A DNA stretch of 10,629 bases from Methanofollis sp. (lineage in GTDB: Archaea > Halobacteriota > Methanomicrobia > Methanomicrobiales > Methanofollaceae): positions 1-10,629 of the forward strand of contig JAQVHG010000052.1 of the NCBI GenBank assembly GCA_028696365.1, given 5' to 3'. Under the pieces are notes generated by a model. The model did no database searches. It worked only from the letters and a program-made list of their open reading frames with translations, and had not been told where the DNA came from. Below are positions 1 to 6,392 of this stretch, piece after piece; the stretch's first letter is position 1, and each line of letters starts with the position of its first letter. Both the position numbers and the translations under genes were made by a program.

Positions 1-267
1 CGAACCCTCCCACACAGAAGATATGGGGGAAGGTTGCTGTATCGCCTTTATTGAGATCATGGACTGTTCAATTGAGTGGGTTTCCCACGATAGTATTTAG
101 GTGCTGTATAGGGCTTTGTGTTTCCTCCCTCTGCTCTCCTGTCGTCTCCACTCCTCCATGATTTGAGGATACATGGGGGTAGAAATGAGATAGGGTTCCT
201 ACGTGGTGTCCTGCTCTGGAGAGAGATCAAGAATCCACACGCCCAAGAGATCAACACGAATTTTACC
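1..267. other. Intergenic stretch without a supported gene
   Basis: No reading frame here looks like a protein. Read on the minus strand, positions 80-150 carry short pieces resembling the second repeat subtype (a gacgacagg...gcag block and an ACTATCGTGGG block), so this may be a decayed reverse-orientation copy of the dispersed repeat. The match is weak, and the left part of any element lies outside the window. Confidence 0.35.
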
Positions 268-602
268 TGGAGGTCATCCCAAAACTCTCCAGCCCTCATC
301 CTCACCGATGAAGAGCGATGGATGACAATGAAGAGATCCCGGCTTTTCATCGCGCACCCATGCATTCATCGCCTTCCCACCTCTTTGGCCGGGGGCGCTA
401 CCGACCCCCGGGATGGCGATGGAGACGGGAAGATAGAGTTAAGATCATAAAAGACGGGATGCAATCCTCCGCCAATCTTCATCAGCGGGGGATCCGGAGG
501 GCAGTAAGCCCCCCGGTGGAGGAGAGCGTTTAGAATTTCTGGAAGGAAGCACTTCAGTTCAAGGAGAGCTTCAACCCTAGAGAGTTTTGGGATATGCTCC
601 TG
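268..602 (+). repeat. Dispersed repeat copy A (long subtype)
   Basis: This shares its whole layout with the copies at 1020-1304, 8591-8873 and 9970-10289. The order is a left block with AGAGCGATGGAT (shared with 9970-10289), a CGCCTTCCCACCTC block, a G/C hairpin, GGGATGGCGATGG, a CCTCCGCC...GCGGGGG stem, a GGGC...GCCCCCC stem and a 77-nt tail (526-602). The tail differs from the one at 1228-1304 at only 3 positions. The usual terminal motif GGCTCTGTAGAAACC is not recognisable at the left side. No convincing reading frame runs through it. Confidence 0.8.
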
Positions 603-774
603 GTATGCGTGAACCCTGAGTCAGTGCTCGACTCTACAGAACTCGAAATCATAGAGTCACGAAAGTTCTGAGACTTTTCTGTCAGGAATATTTTCAATTT
701 TTCGTGCAACAAGTAATGATCTCATTTTCTCCCTTCACAGAGAATCTCCGATTGCCTCTGATCTCTGATCGTCT
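603..774. other. AT-richer spacer between repeat copies
   Basis: No gene or recognisable repeat is seen. The only local structure is an inverted repeat, CAGAACT (about 637-643) with AGTTCTG (about 664-670). The base composition is more AT-rich than the flanking repeat copies, so this may be remnant original intergenic DNA. Confidence 0.4.
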
Positions 775-1019
775 GGCTTTGTAGAAAATCCTCACGGTGG
801 TTCTCTCTGTGTGGGGCGTGCCATCGAAGACCTACAAGTCTTCTCAGCGGCTCGAAGATCAGAGATCTTCTCACATTCGCTGGGGCTCGTTCCCCGCGTC
901 ACGATAGGACGGGGTTGCGCAACCCCCCCCCTTCTTTATGTCTATTGGGTGTGCCTTCCCAGCCTGATCTTCATCTCAGGGGTCCGGTGGTTGTGAGCGA
1001 GAGCGAACATGAGAATATT
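775..1019 (+). repeat. Dispersed repeat copy (short subtype, palindromic core)
   Basis: The left terminus GGCTTTGTAGAAAATCCTC (775-793) matches the family end with one extra A. The interior differs from the long subtype. It carries a GAAGATC-aga-GATCTTC hairpin at 854-870, also present at 7481-7497. It also has a perfect 16-nt palindrome GGGGTTGCGCAACCCC at 911-926 merging into a run of ten C. The right side (about 990-1012, GAGCGAGAGCGAACATGAGA) recurs at about 8440-8458. The next copy starts immediately at 1020. Confidence 0.7.
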
Positions 1020-1310
1020 GGCTCTGTAGAAACCCTCACTCATTATGGGTGCACGCGTAACTCACCCACCTTCCCTCATGAATCGCGCTGGGGGCTCTGC
1101 CCCCGGACCCCCGGGATGGCGATGGGAACGGAAAGGCAGAGCGATGATCATGAAGACGAGATGGGATCCTCCGCCAATCTTCATCAGCAGGGGGTCTGGG
1201 GGGCGGCAAGCCCCCCGGTCGAGGAGAGCGTTTAGAATTCCTGGAAGGAAGCACTTCAGTTCAAGGAGAACTTCACCCCTAGAGAGTTTTGGGATATGCT
1301 CCTGAACAAG
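1020..1310 (+). repeat. Dispersed repeat copy B (long subtype)
   Basis: The left terminus is GGCTCTGTAGAAACCCTC (1020-1037). It is followed by the subterminal block CTCACCCACCTTCC and a perfect GGGGGC-TCT-GCCCCC hairpin (1090-1104). Next come a CCTCCGCC...GGGGG stem region (about 1168-1195), a perfect GGGGGGC-GGCAA-GCCCCCC hairpin (1198-1216) and the 77-nt tail (1228-1304). Of the long-subtype copies this is the best complete example with a recognisable terminus. It lies downstream of the minus-strand SHOCT gene. Confidence 0.85.
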
Positions 1311-1361
1311 GGCCTCCACACTATCTCTTTCATGACTACCTATCCATCGCTCAGGCTCAGG

Positions 1362-1385
1362 GGGGTGAGGATTACTCCATGAAGT
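1362..1385 (-). repeat. Inverted repeat-family terminus (remnant)
   Basis: Read on the minus strand this gives ATGGAGTAATCCTCACCCC, close to the family end TTGTAGAAATCCTCACCCC seen at 5232-5250. It lies about 20 nt beyond the stop of the SHOCT gene and faces the plus-oriented copies. It probably marks the inverted right border of an older element. Confidence 0.45.
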
Positions 1386-1406
1386 GTTTTGCAGTTTGAT
1401 AGAGGA

Positions 1407-1754
1407 TCAAAACTTTAGAATCTCTTTTTTCTTTGCCTCAAACTCCTCTTCAGTGAGAACACCCGTTTCCTTCAATTCGGCGAGCCGTTCAAGTTCGTTG
1501 AGATATACCCTCGACGGTCTTTCTTCGATCGACTTGAGATCCTGATCAGTCCACTCCTGCTCCTTGATGCCAAGGTCGTCCATGGCTCTGTTGAACTCCT
1601 CCTCCGAGAGTTCTTCAACCATTTTTCCGGTGTACACCTCCATCCGGTCGACGTCCTGCTGGCGCACCTTGACTGTGGTCGATGTCCCGCCAACTGCAAG
1701 CGCCACCATCCCGCCTGCGAGGGTAATTTGTCGAGCAGCAGGTCTTCGTATCAC
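1407..1754 (-). CDS. Small SHOCT-domain protein with N-terminal hydrophobic segment
   Basis: This is a 115-residue protein. The C-terminus (about residues 85-115, LNELERLAELKETGVLTEEE followed by FEAKKKEIL) is a clear SHOCT domain, a short two-helix module found at protein ends and thought to mediate oligomerisation. Residues 10-23 are hydrophobic and glycine-rich, so the protein may be membrane-anchored by a short N-terminal segment. The middle (residues 40-80) is strongly acidic. The start is GTG. A GAGGGG about 9 nt upstream could be the ribosome-binding site, and the GTG itself lies inside AAGGTGAT. An in-frame TGA a few codons upstream limits extension. It lies downstream of the histidine kinase on the same strand with a 107-bp gap containing a hairpin, so co-transcription is uncertain. 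The specific function is unknown. Confidence 0.85.
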   Translation of the reverse strand: MIRRPAARQITLAGGMVALAVGGTSTTVKVRQQDVDRMEVYTGKMVEELSEEEFNRAMDDLGIKEQEWTDQDLKSIEERPSRVYLNELERLAELKETGVLTEEEFEAKKKEILKF

Positions 1755-1777
1755 CTTTTTAATCCCCTCAATGATGG

Positions 1778-1806
1778 GGCCTCAGGGACTGCCGCACCCT
1801 GAGGCC
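1778..1806 (-). promoter_or_regulatory. Perfect 10-bp hairpin between kinase and SHOCT genes
   Basis: GGCCTCAGGG (1778-1787) and CCCTGAGGCC (1797-1806) are perfect complements around a 9-nt loop. On the minus strand the hairpin lies 56 nt after the kinase stop and 23 nt before the SHOCT start. It could end or protect the kinase transcript, or act in the SHOCT leader. There is no T-run directly after it. Confidence 0.5.
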
Positions 1807-1833
1807 ACCAATGGCAGAGATACCAGGTGTCCT

Positions 1834-1847
1834 GATATTAGAATATC
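1834..1847 (-). promoter_or_regulatory. AT-rich palindrome, possible TATA region of the SHOCT gene
   Basis: GATATT-AG-AATATC is a perfect inverted repeat in otherwise GC-rich DNA. On the minus strand it reads TTCTAATATC, a plausible archaeal TATA element. Transcription would start near 1812, leaving the 1778-1806 hairpin in the leader of the SHOCT mRNA. It could equally be an operator. Confidence 0.35.
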
Positions 1848-1861
1848 GTGCGGCGCGCGCT

Positions 1862-3679
1862 CTATGCCGCTCGGCATGAACGATATGTCCCGACCGGCAC
1901 CAGGATCTCAAAGCGTGCTCCCTCGCCTTCACCGCCAGTTTCCCTGATCTCGATCCCTGAGATCTCCAGCACTTCCTTTGAGAGGAAGAGACCAAGCCCG
2001 GTTTTTTTCCCCACACCCTTCATAAAGATTCGCTTTTTCTCTGTCACTGGTACGCCAAGACCATCGTCCTCGATCACGATCGTCCCCACAGGGTTGCCGG
2101 GTACAAAGGAAACTGAGACCTCAGTGACCTTTCCACCATGGTACGCCGCGTTCTCAAAGAGATTATAGAAGACCTTCTCAAGGAGTGGATCGGCAAAGAT
2201 CTCCAGATCACCAACTGACTCTGTGTAGGTGATCTCTCCAGGGATGATCGCTGCTGCTCGCTGCAGGAGGTCTGAGACCCGTTGCCACTTTGCACCATGG
2301 ACCCCTAGGTTTTCATAGTCCCTAGTAAACGAGATCTGCTGCTCAATCCACCGGGTTGTCTCCTTGATCTTTTCGACCATCGGAGCCACAGGGGAATCCG
2401 CTGGGATTCCCCTCTCGACCTCTTCGTTATAGAAATTCAGGGCCATGACCAGGTTGAGTATATCATGGCGAGTGATGCTTGAGAGGAGGGCCAGTTTTTC
2501 GTTTGCCTTCTCCAGTGCCTGGCGTGTCGCTATAATCTCGGTGACATCGACTCCTTTCTCAATGTATCCTACCATAACACCTCCTTTGTTACAGACAGGA
2601 TAGGTAGTCATATGAAAGATACGCCCATCGTCAAGGGTTACATGGTCAGAGACGGCCTTTCTGCTCTTGATGACGCGAGAAACTCGGCACCACGGGCACT
2701 GCCCTCCTCTATCCCAGACGACATCATAGCAGTGTTTGCCGATGATCTCTTCCTTCTTCATCCCCAGGAGTACGCTGGTCGCATCATTGACCCAGATAAT
2801 CCTGAGGTCGCAGTCCAGGTAGATCATCACCTCATCTACTGAGTTGAGGATCAGCGCTTTTTCAGCCTCTGATTGTTGCAGGGCCTGCTCGGCCTGGATC
2901 TCGGAGGTCAGATCGACGAGGGTGGTGAATTGGTGATACGGCTGTGCCACGCCATTGCCCGCATGTGGGATTGTCGTGGTCATCACCCATTTCTCCTCGC
3001 TAGAGACAGGGTTCTTGATCCCGATCAACTTCCTGCTTCTTTCCCCAGAATTGAGGGCGGTCCTGGTCGGATGGTCATCTCCATTTTCGCAGACAAACTC
3101 CCAACACCGATCAGTCAGGGTCTTTCCGAGGAGATCGGTGCGGACCAGACCGAGGATCGCCTCAGCAGCGGGGTTGGCGTCGATAATGTTTCCTTTCGCG
3201 TCCTGGTAGACTACTCCCTGGCTCATCGTCTCGAAGAGAGTCCTAAACTTCTCCTCTGAACGGCGGAGTCTCTCTTCGGCATTCCGCTGTTCGGTGATGT
3301 CGAGGACGATCCCGACGAGGCCGGCAACATTCCCTGACGCGTCGGTATATGTTGCTTTATAGAAGACAACGCGACGGATCCTGCCGTCACTGAGTCTAAA
3401 TGAGAATTCATATTGCTGAACGCCGGCGTTGGTGAGGAGTTCGGTGTCTCTGATCTGGTAGGTTTCTGCGAATTCGGGAGGGAAGATCTCGTAGACGGTT
3501 TTCCCGATGATCTCGCTCTTTTGTAACCCTATAAATTCGGTGAAGGCGGTGTTGCACCCGAGGTAGACCTGCTGTGTGTCTTTATAAAAAAGGGGGATGC
3601 TGATGCTATCGACTAGGCGCTGGAGAAAACCAGGTACCTCGTCCTCCCCTTCTGGGGGGTAATGTTGAGTGGGCTTCAC
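1862..3679 (-). CDS. PAS-domain sensor histidine kinase (three PAS domains)
   Basis: This 605-residue protein has no obvious membrane segment and is probably cytoplasmic. It has PAS domains at about residues 15-135, 143-268 and 275-390. These are followed by a histidine phospho-acceptor region with H-box SITRHDILN (His405) and a C-terminal GHKL ATPase domain. The ATPase shows the N-box (Asn506, Asn510), EDDGLG (537-542) and the lid KKTGLGLF (558-565). The third PAS contains Cys317, Cys328 and Cys331 (CPWC), a possible redox or metal site. There is no receiver domain and no response-regulator gene beside it, so the partner lies elsewhere. The start is GTG, within CAGGTGAAG. No in-frame ATG precedes it. 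Autophosphorylation at His405 is inferred from the family; the ligand is unknown. Confidence 0.93.
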   Translation of the reverse strand: MKPTQHYPPEGEDEVPGFLQRLVDSISIPLFYKDTQQVYLGCNTAFTEFIGLQKSEIIGKTVYEIFPPEFAETYQIRDTELLTNAGVQQYEFSFRLSDGRIRRVVFYKATYTDASGNVAGLVGIVLDITEQRNAEERLRRSEEKFRTLFETMSQGVVYQDAKGNIIDANPAAEAILGLVRTDLLGKTLTDRCWEFVCENGDDHPTRTALNSGERSRKLIGIKNPVSSEEKWVMTTTIPHAGNGVAQPYHQFTTLVDLTSEIQAEQALQQSEAEKALILNSVDEVMIYLDCDLRIIWVNDATSVLLGMKKEEIIGKHCYDVVWDRGGQCPWCRVSRVIKSRKAVSDHVTLDDGRIFHMTTYPVCNKGGVMVGYIEKGVDVTEIIATRQALEKANEKLALLSSITRHDILNLVMALNFYNEEVERGIPADSPVAPMVEKIKETTRWIEQQISFTRDYENLGVHGAKWQRVSDLLQRAAAIIPGEITYTESVGDLEIFADPLLEKVFYNLFENAAYHGGKVTEVSVSFVPGNPVGTIVIEDDGLGVPVTEKKRIFMKGVGKKTGLGLFLSKEVLEISGIEIRETGGEGEGARFEILVPVGTYRSCRAA

Positions 3680-3982
3680 CTGAATATAGATAATATCATA
3701 CCCATAATCATAATACTTACGATAATTGATTCATTTGATTTGGCCATCATTTAATGGAAATACAAAATAATTGCCATTATATGGGGTTAATTCCCTAAAA
3801 ATGGAGAGAGGATAATCTCTCTGATTGTGGTTACTATAATGGCTCTCTTGAAAAAAGAATGCTGGATAAAGGTTCCAGGACAATTCTACTCTTAAAAAAA
3901 TAACACATGATGATGTGGGCATGTTTTTCGTCCTTGTCAGATAGTGCTAAGATCCCCCGCGGCCAACAGATCTCTGAATACT
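3680..3982. promoter_or_regulatory. AT-rich divergent intergenic region
   Basis: This is the only large gap without the dispersed repeat. It separates the minus-strand kinase from the plus-strand FAD oxidoreductase. CCATTATATGG (3774-3784) is a near-palindromic AT element that reads CATATAAT on the minus strand and could be a TATA box for the kinase, with a leader of about 70 nt. CTTAAAAAAATAAC (about 3891-3904) is a possible TATA element for the plus-strand gene. The short reading frames inside show no protein-like pattern. Confidence 0.45.
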
Positions 3983-5212
3983 GTGGCCACTCAGATTATC
4001 GTCATCGGCGGCGGTCCTGCCGGCCTCTTCTGTGCTCTCCATGTTGCAGGGGAGGGGCGACGGGTGCTGGTGCTCGAGAAGAAAAAATCCTGCGGGAGAA
4101 AACTCCTCATCACCGGGACAGGGCAATGCAATCTCACCCATGCCGGAGAGGTCGCTGAATTTTTTGAGCATTATGGCGACCACGGGAAGTTCCTGCGGCC
4201 CGCTCTTCGCGGCTTCACCAACCGCGATCTTCTTGGGTTCTTCGAGGAACGAGGTCTCCCGACGGTCACTGAGCCAAATGGGAAGATCTTTCCCGAGAGC
4301 AGGAAGGCAGCAGACGTCCTAGCCCTTCTCCTCGAGGAGTGCAGGCGGGTGGGTGTGGAGATCAGGTGTGGCGAGGTGGTGGAGGAAGTTGGTACATCTG
4401 AAGGGGTCTTTCTAGTCCGCACCACCTCTACCACCTACCATGCTGACACCCTCGTCGTCGCCACCGGCGGTGCCACCTACCCAGCCACTGGGTCGACCGG
4501 TGACGGTTACGCCATGGCCAGGGCGCTCGGCCACACAGTCACCGAGATCGCCCCAGCCCTTGCTGCCGTAGAGGTGAAGGACCACCCCTTCTCCGACCTT
4601 GCTGGGGTCTCGTTCGAAGGTCTTTCCATCTCCCTCTTCCGGGGAAACAAAAAGATCCGCGAGCAGACCGGTGATCTTCTCTTCACCCACACCGGACTCT
4701 CTGGGCCTGGCATCCTCCATCTTTCTAGGTATATCTCCCCTGGCGACGTGCTGCGGGTTTCCTTCCTCCCTGGTATCAGCCGCGAGGCCCTTGTCAGTGA
4801 TCTCGTCGAGAAGGCGGCCTCGAATGGGAACCGCCTGGTCAGGACAGTCCTCAACGACTACCCCCTCCCTGATCGATTCCTGCGAAAACTCCTCGACGCC
4901 GCGGGGATTCCCGACGACCTCACCGCCGCCCACCTCACCAAGAAGGGGCGCAGTCGGATTGTCACTCATCTCATCGAGTGGCCACTCACGGTGCAGGCCC
5001 TCTCAGACTTCGACGAGGCGATGGTGACGCGAGGCGGAGTCTTGCTCGACGAAGTCAATAAGAAGAGCATGGCCTCGAAGTTGGTTCCAGGCCTCTATTT
5101 CGTCGGTGAGGTGCTCGACATCGACGGCGATACCGGGGGCTACGATCTCCAGGCGGCGTTCTCGACTGGGGTGGCGGCGGCCCGGGCGATTGTACGAGGA
5201 GAAAAGCGATAG
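3983..5212 (+). CDS. HI0933/YhiN-family NAD(P)/FAD-dependent oxidoreductase
   Basis: This is a 409-residue flavoprotein of the HI0933-like (BaiN/YhiN) family. The N-terminus has the Rossmann dinucleotide motif GGGPAG (residues 9-14) and the ribose-binding Glu32 at the end of the second strand. The family signature GRKLLITGTGQCNLTH follows at 38-53. The C-terminus has the second FAD-contact signature GEVLDIDGDTGGYDLQAAFS. The length is typical of the family. The substrate is not known for most members, so none is assigned. The start is chosen at GTG 3983, which places the Rossmann strand at residue 5 as in relatives. An in-frame GTG at 3944 would add 13 residues, and neither start has a clear ribosome-binding site. 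A repeat element begins 16 nt after the stop, and the next gene converges. Confidence 0.92.
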   Translation: MATQIIVIGGGPAGLFCALHVAGEGRRVLVLEKKKSCGRKLLITGTGQCNLTHAGEVAEFFEHYGDHGKFLRPALRGFTNRDLLGFFEERGLPTVTEPNGKIFPESRKAADVLALLLEECRRVGVEIRCGEVVEEVGTSEGVFLVRTTSTTYHADTLVVATGGATYPATGSTGDGYAMARALGHTVTEIAPALAAVEVKDHPFSDLAGVSFEGLSISLFRGNKKIREQTGDLLFTHTGLSGPGILHLSRYISPGDVLRVSFLPGISREALVSDLVEKAASNGNRLVRTVLNDYPLPDRFLRKLLDAAGIPDDLTAAHLTKKGRSRIVTHLIEWPLTVQALSDFDEAMVTRGGVLLDEVNKKSMASKLVPGLYFVGEVLDIDGDTGGYDLQAAFSTGVAAARAIVRGEKR

Positions 5213-5227
5213 AATAATAGATTTGCA

Positions 5228-5524
5228 GGTGTTGTAGAAATCCTCACCCCTTCGTGGTGTGAACGTGGCTCATCCACCTTCCCATATGCATCGCGCCGTG
5301 GGCGCTGCCCCCAGACCCCTGGGATGAAGATTGAGCCTGAAAGGCATATTTGAATTCCCTGAAGAGAAATTGTCGCCCACGACTTATCGTGTCGCGGGGA
5401 TTTGGGGGGCGGCCAAGCCCCTCGACCCTCGAAGATCTTCGGTCGGAGCCCCTGACGGGGGAGAATATGAGAAGGCGGGTGAGTCACGCTCGTGCTCGAG
5501 ATGAGTGAGAGTTTCTCCAGAACC
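5228..5524. mobile_element. Repeat element C with terminal inverted repeats, between convergent genes
   Basis: The left end GGTGTTGTAGAAATCCTC (5228-5245) and the right end, read on the minus strand as GGTTCTGGAGAAACTCTC (5524-5507), are both family termini. The inverted similarity continues inward on both sides (CTCATCCACCTTCCC on the left, CTCACCCGCCTTCTC on the right). The interior has a CACGA-CTTA-TCGTG hairpin, a GGGGGGC...GCCCC hairpin and the 12-nt palindrome CGAAGATCTTCG (5430-5441). No matching target-site duplication remains (GATTTGCA on the left, CTTAATCT on the right), so it is old or composite. It fills the gap between two convergent stops almost completely. Confidence 0.75.
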
Positions 5525-5536
5525 CTTAATCTCTAT

Positions 5537-6226
5537 CTACCACTCCATCGATCCTACCAGCCTTGCGATGAGCACTGCAATATAGATCGTCCCGGTCACC
5601 GCCTCGAAGGCGGCGGCTGATTCCGCCGCCGCCGAGACTGGAGTGATGTCCCCATATCCCAGGGTGGTGATGGTGACGAAGCTGAAATAGACATAATCCA
5701 TCAGGGAGAGCTCGCCCCCAAGTCCGGTCCCGGTCTCGTAGGCGAATGAGCCTGGCTGGATCTCGTCCATGAACTGGTAGGCCAGCGCCCAGGTCAGGCC
5801 CATGACGAGGTAGACGCTGATCGCCCCGGCGATAGTGTCGCCGGTGATCGTCTTTGCCCTGAGCACGATCTCAAGAAGGTAGACGGTGAAGAACGAGAAG
5901 AAGAGGAGAGCAAAGAGATGGCCGGTGATCTCTCCAGCGGCACTGGGGAAAAGGTATGAGATCCAGCGGGCGGCGACCGCGGGGATCGCAAGGAGCAGGA
6001 CAAGGATGAGGAGATGTCGTTTTCTCTGTGCCGCAAAGACCCCGGTGATGATGACCATCGAGAATAAGACGAGAAATAGGGGAGTGATGGGAGGGTACAC
6101 CACGGTCAGCGGGATGGCAATGAGAGTGAGGATCAAAAACGCGAGCAGCATCCTGAACCGATAGGCAGAGAGACTGTCCATTCTGGTCTGTAGCCTCTCC
6201 CGCCATCTTGCATGCATCCTGATCAT
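5537..6226 (-). CDS. Potassium-channel-like membrane protein (Ion_trans_2 pore)
   Basis: This is a 229-residue integral membrane protein. About six hydrophobic segments are visible, at residues 26-44, 48-64, 71-92, 101-122, 130-152 and 207-225. Between the last two lies a pore loop with the K+ selectivity filter TTLGYGD (187-193). A short basic N-terminus precedes the first segment. No segment shows the regularly spaced arginines of a voltage sensor, and there is no RCK/TrkA ligand domain, so gating is unknown. The start is set at ATG 6226 because a TATA-like CCATATAAC lies 20-27 bp upstream, fitting a leaderless or near-leaderless transcript. ATG 6217 is also possible. The frame stays open to 6286, but that extension would cross the promoter. 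It is divergent from the prenyltransferase-repeat gene. Confidence 0.9.
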   Translation of the reverse strand: MIRMHARWRERLQTRMDSLSAYRFRMLLAFLILTLIAIPLTVVYPPITPLFLVLFSMVIITGVFAAQRKRHLLILVLLLAIPAVAARWISYLFPSAAGEITGHLFALLFFSFFTVYLLEIVLRAKTITGDTIAGAISVYLVMGLTWALAYQFMDEIQPGSFAYETGTGLGGELSLMDYVYFSFVTITTLGYGDITPVSAAAESAAAFEAVTGTIYIAVLIARLVGSMEW

Positions 6227-6335
6227 CCCGCAGATACGCCTCTCGTTATATGGATTTTTGCATGCATGGATGAGAGGAACCGCCACCCTTATCCTCCCCC
6301 ACGTAAAAATTCTCTCAGACCAATGGTTGCATGCA
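6208..6335. promoter_or_regulatory. Shared divergent control region with three TTGCATGCA sites
   Basis: The 9-mer TTGCATGCA, which contains the 8-bp palindrome TGCATGCA, occurs at 6208-6216, 6258-6266 and 6327-6335. The first two are identical over ten bases (TTGCATGCAT). They flank the TATA-like element and overlap the first codons of the channel gene and the upstream region of the prenyltransferase-repeat gene. Three copies of an 8-bp palindrome in 128 bp suggest an operator for a dimeric regulator. The regulator is unidentified. Confidence 0.45.
6245..6253 (-). promoter_or_regulatory. TATA box for the ion-channel gene
   Basis: On the minus strand this reads CCATATAAC. It lies 20-27 bp before ATG 6226, the normal archaeal distance from TATA box to transcription start. 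Because it is near-palindromic (GTTATATGG on the plus strand), it could also drive the divergent gene. Confidence 0.5.
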
Positions 6336-6392
6336 GGCGATGACGTCCGCCTTCACCCGCCGACCTGGCTGATGACGTCTGCATATAGTCTT

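Noticed and set aside
1020..1310. Target-site duplication around copy B
   Set aside because: The left flank AGAATATT has no counterpart near the tail end or near the inverted terminus at 1362-1385.
3731..3922. 63-codon minus-strand frame upstream of the kinase
   Set aside because: It has no start signal, no recognisable pattern and AT-rich codons unlike the neighbouring genes. It is more likely promoter DNA.
4412..4969. 185-codon open frame on the minus strand
   Set aside because: It lies antisense inside the well-supported FAD oxidoreductase gene and its translation is low-complexity. It is a by-product of the GC-rich codon use of the real gene.
5228..5524. Target-site duplication around element C
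   Set aside because: The 8-mers next to the inverted ends (GATTTGCA and CTTAATCT) do not match, so a duplication is not claimed for this copy.
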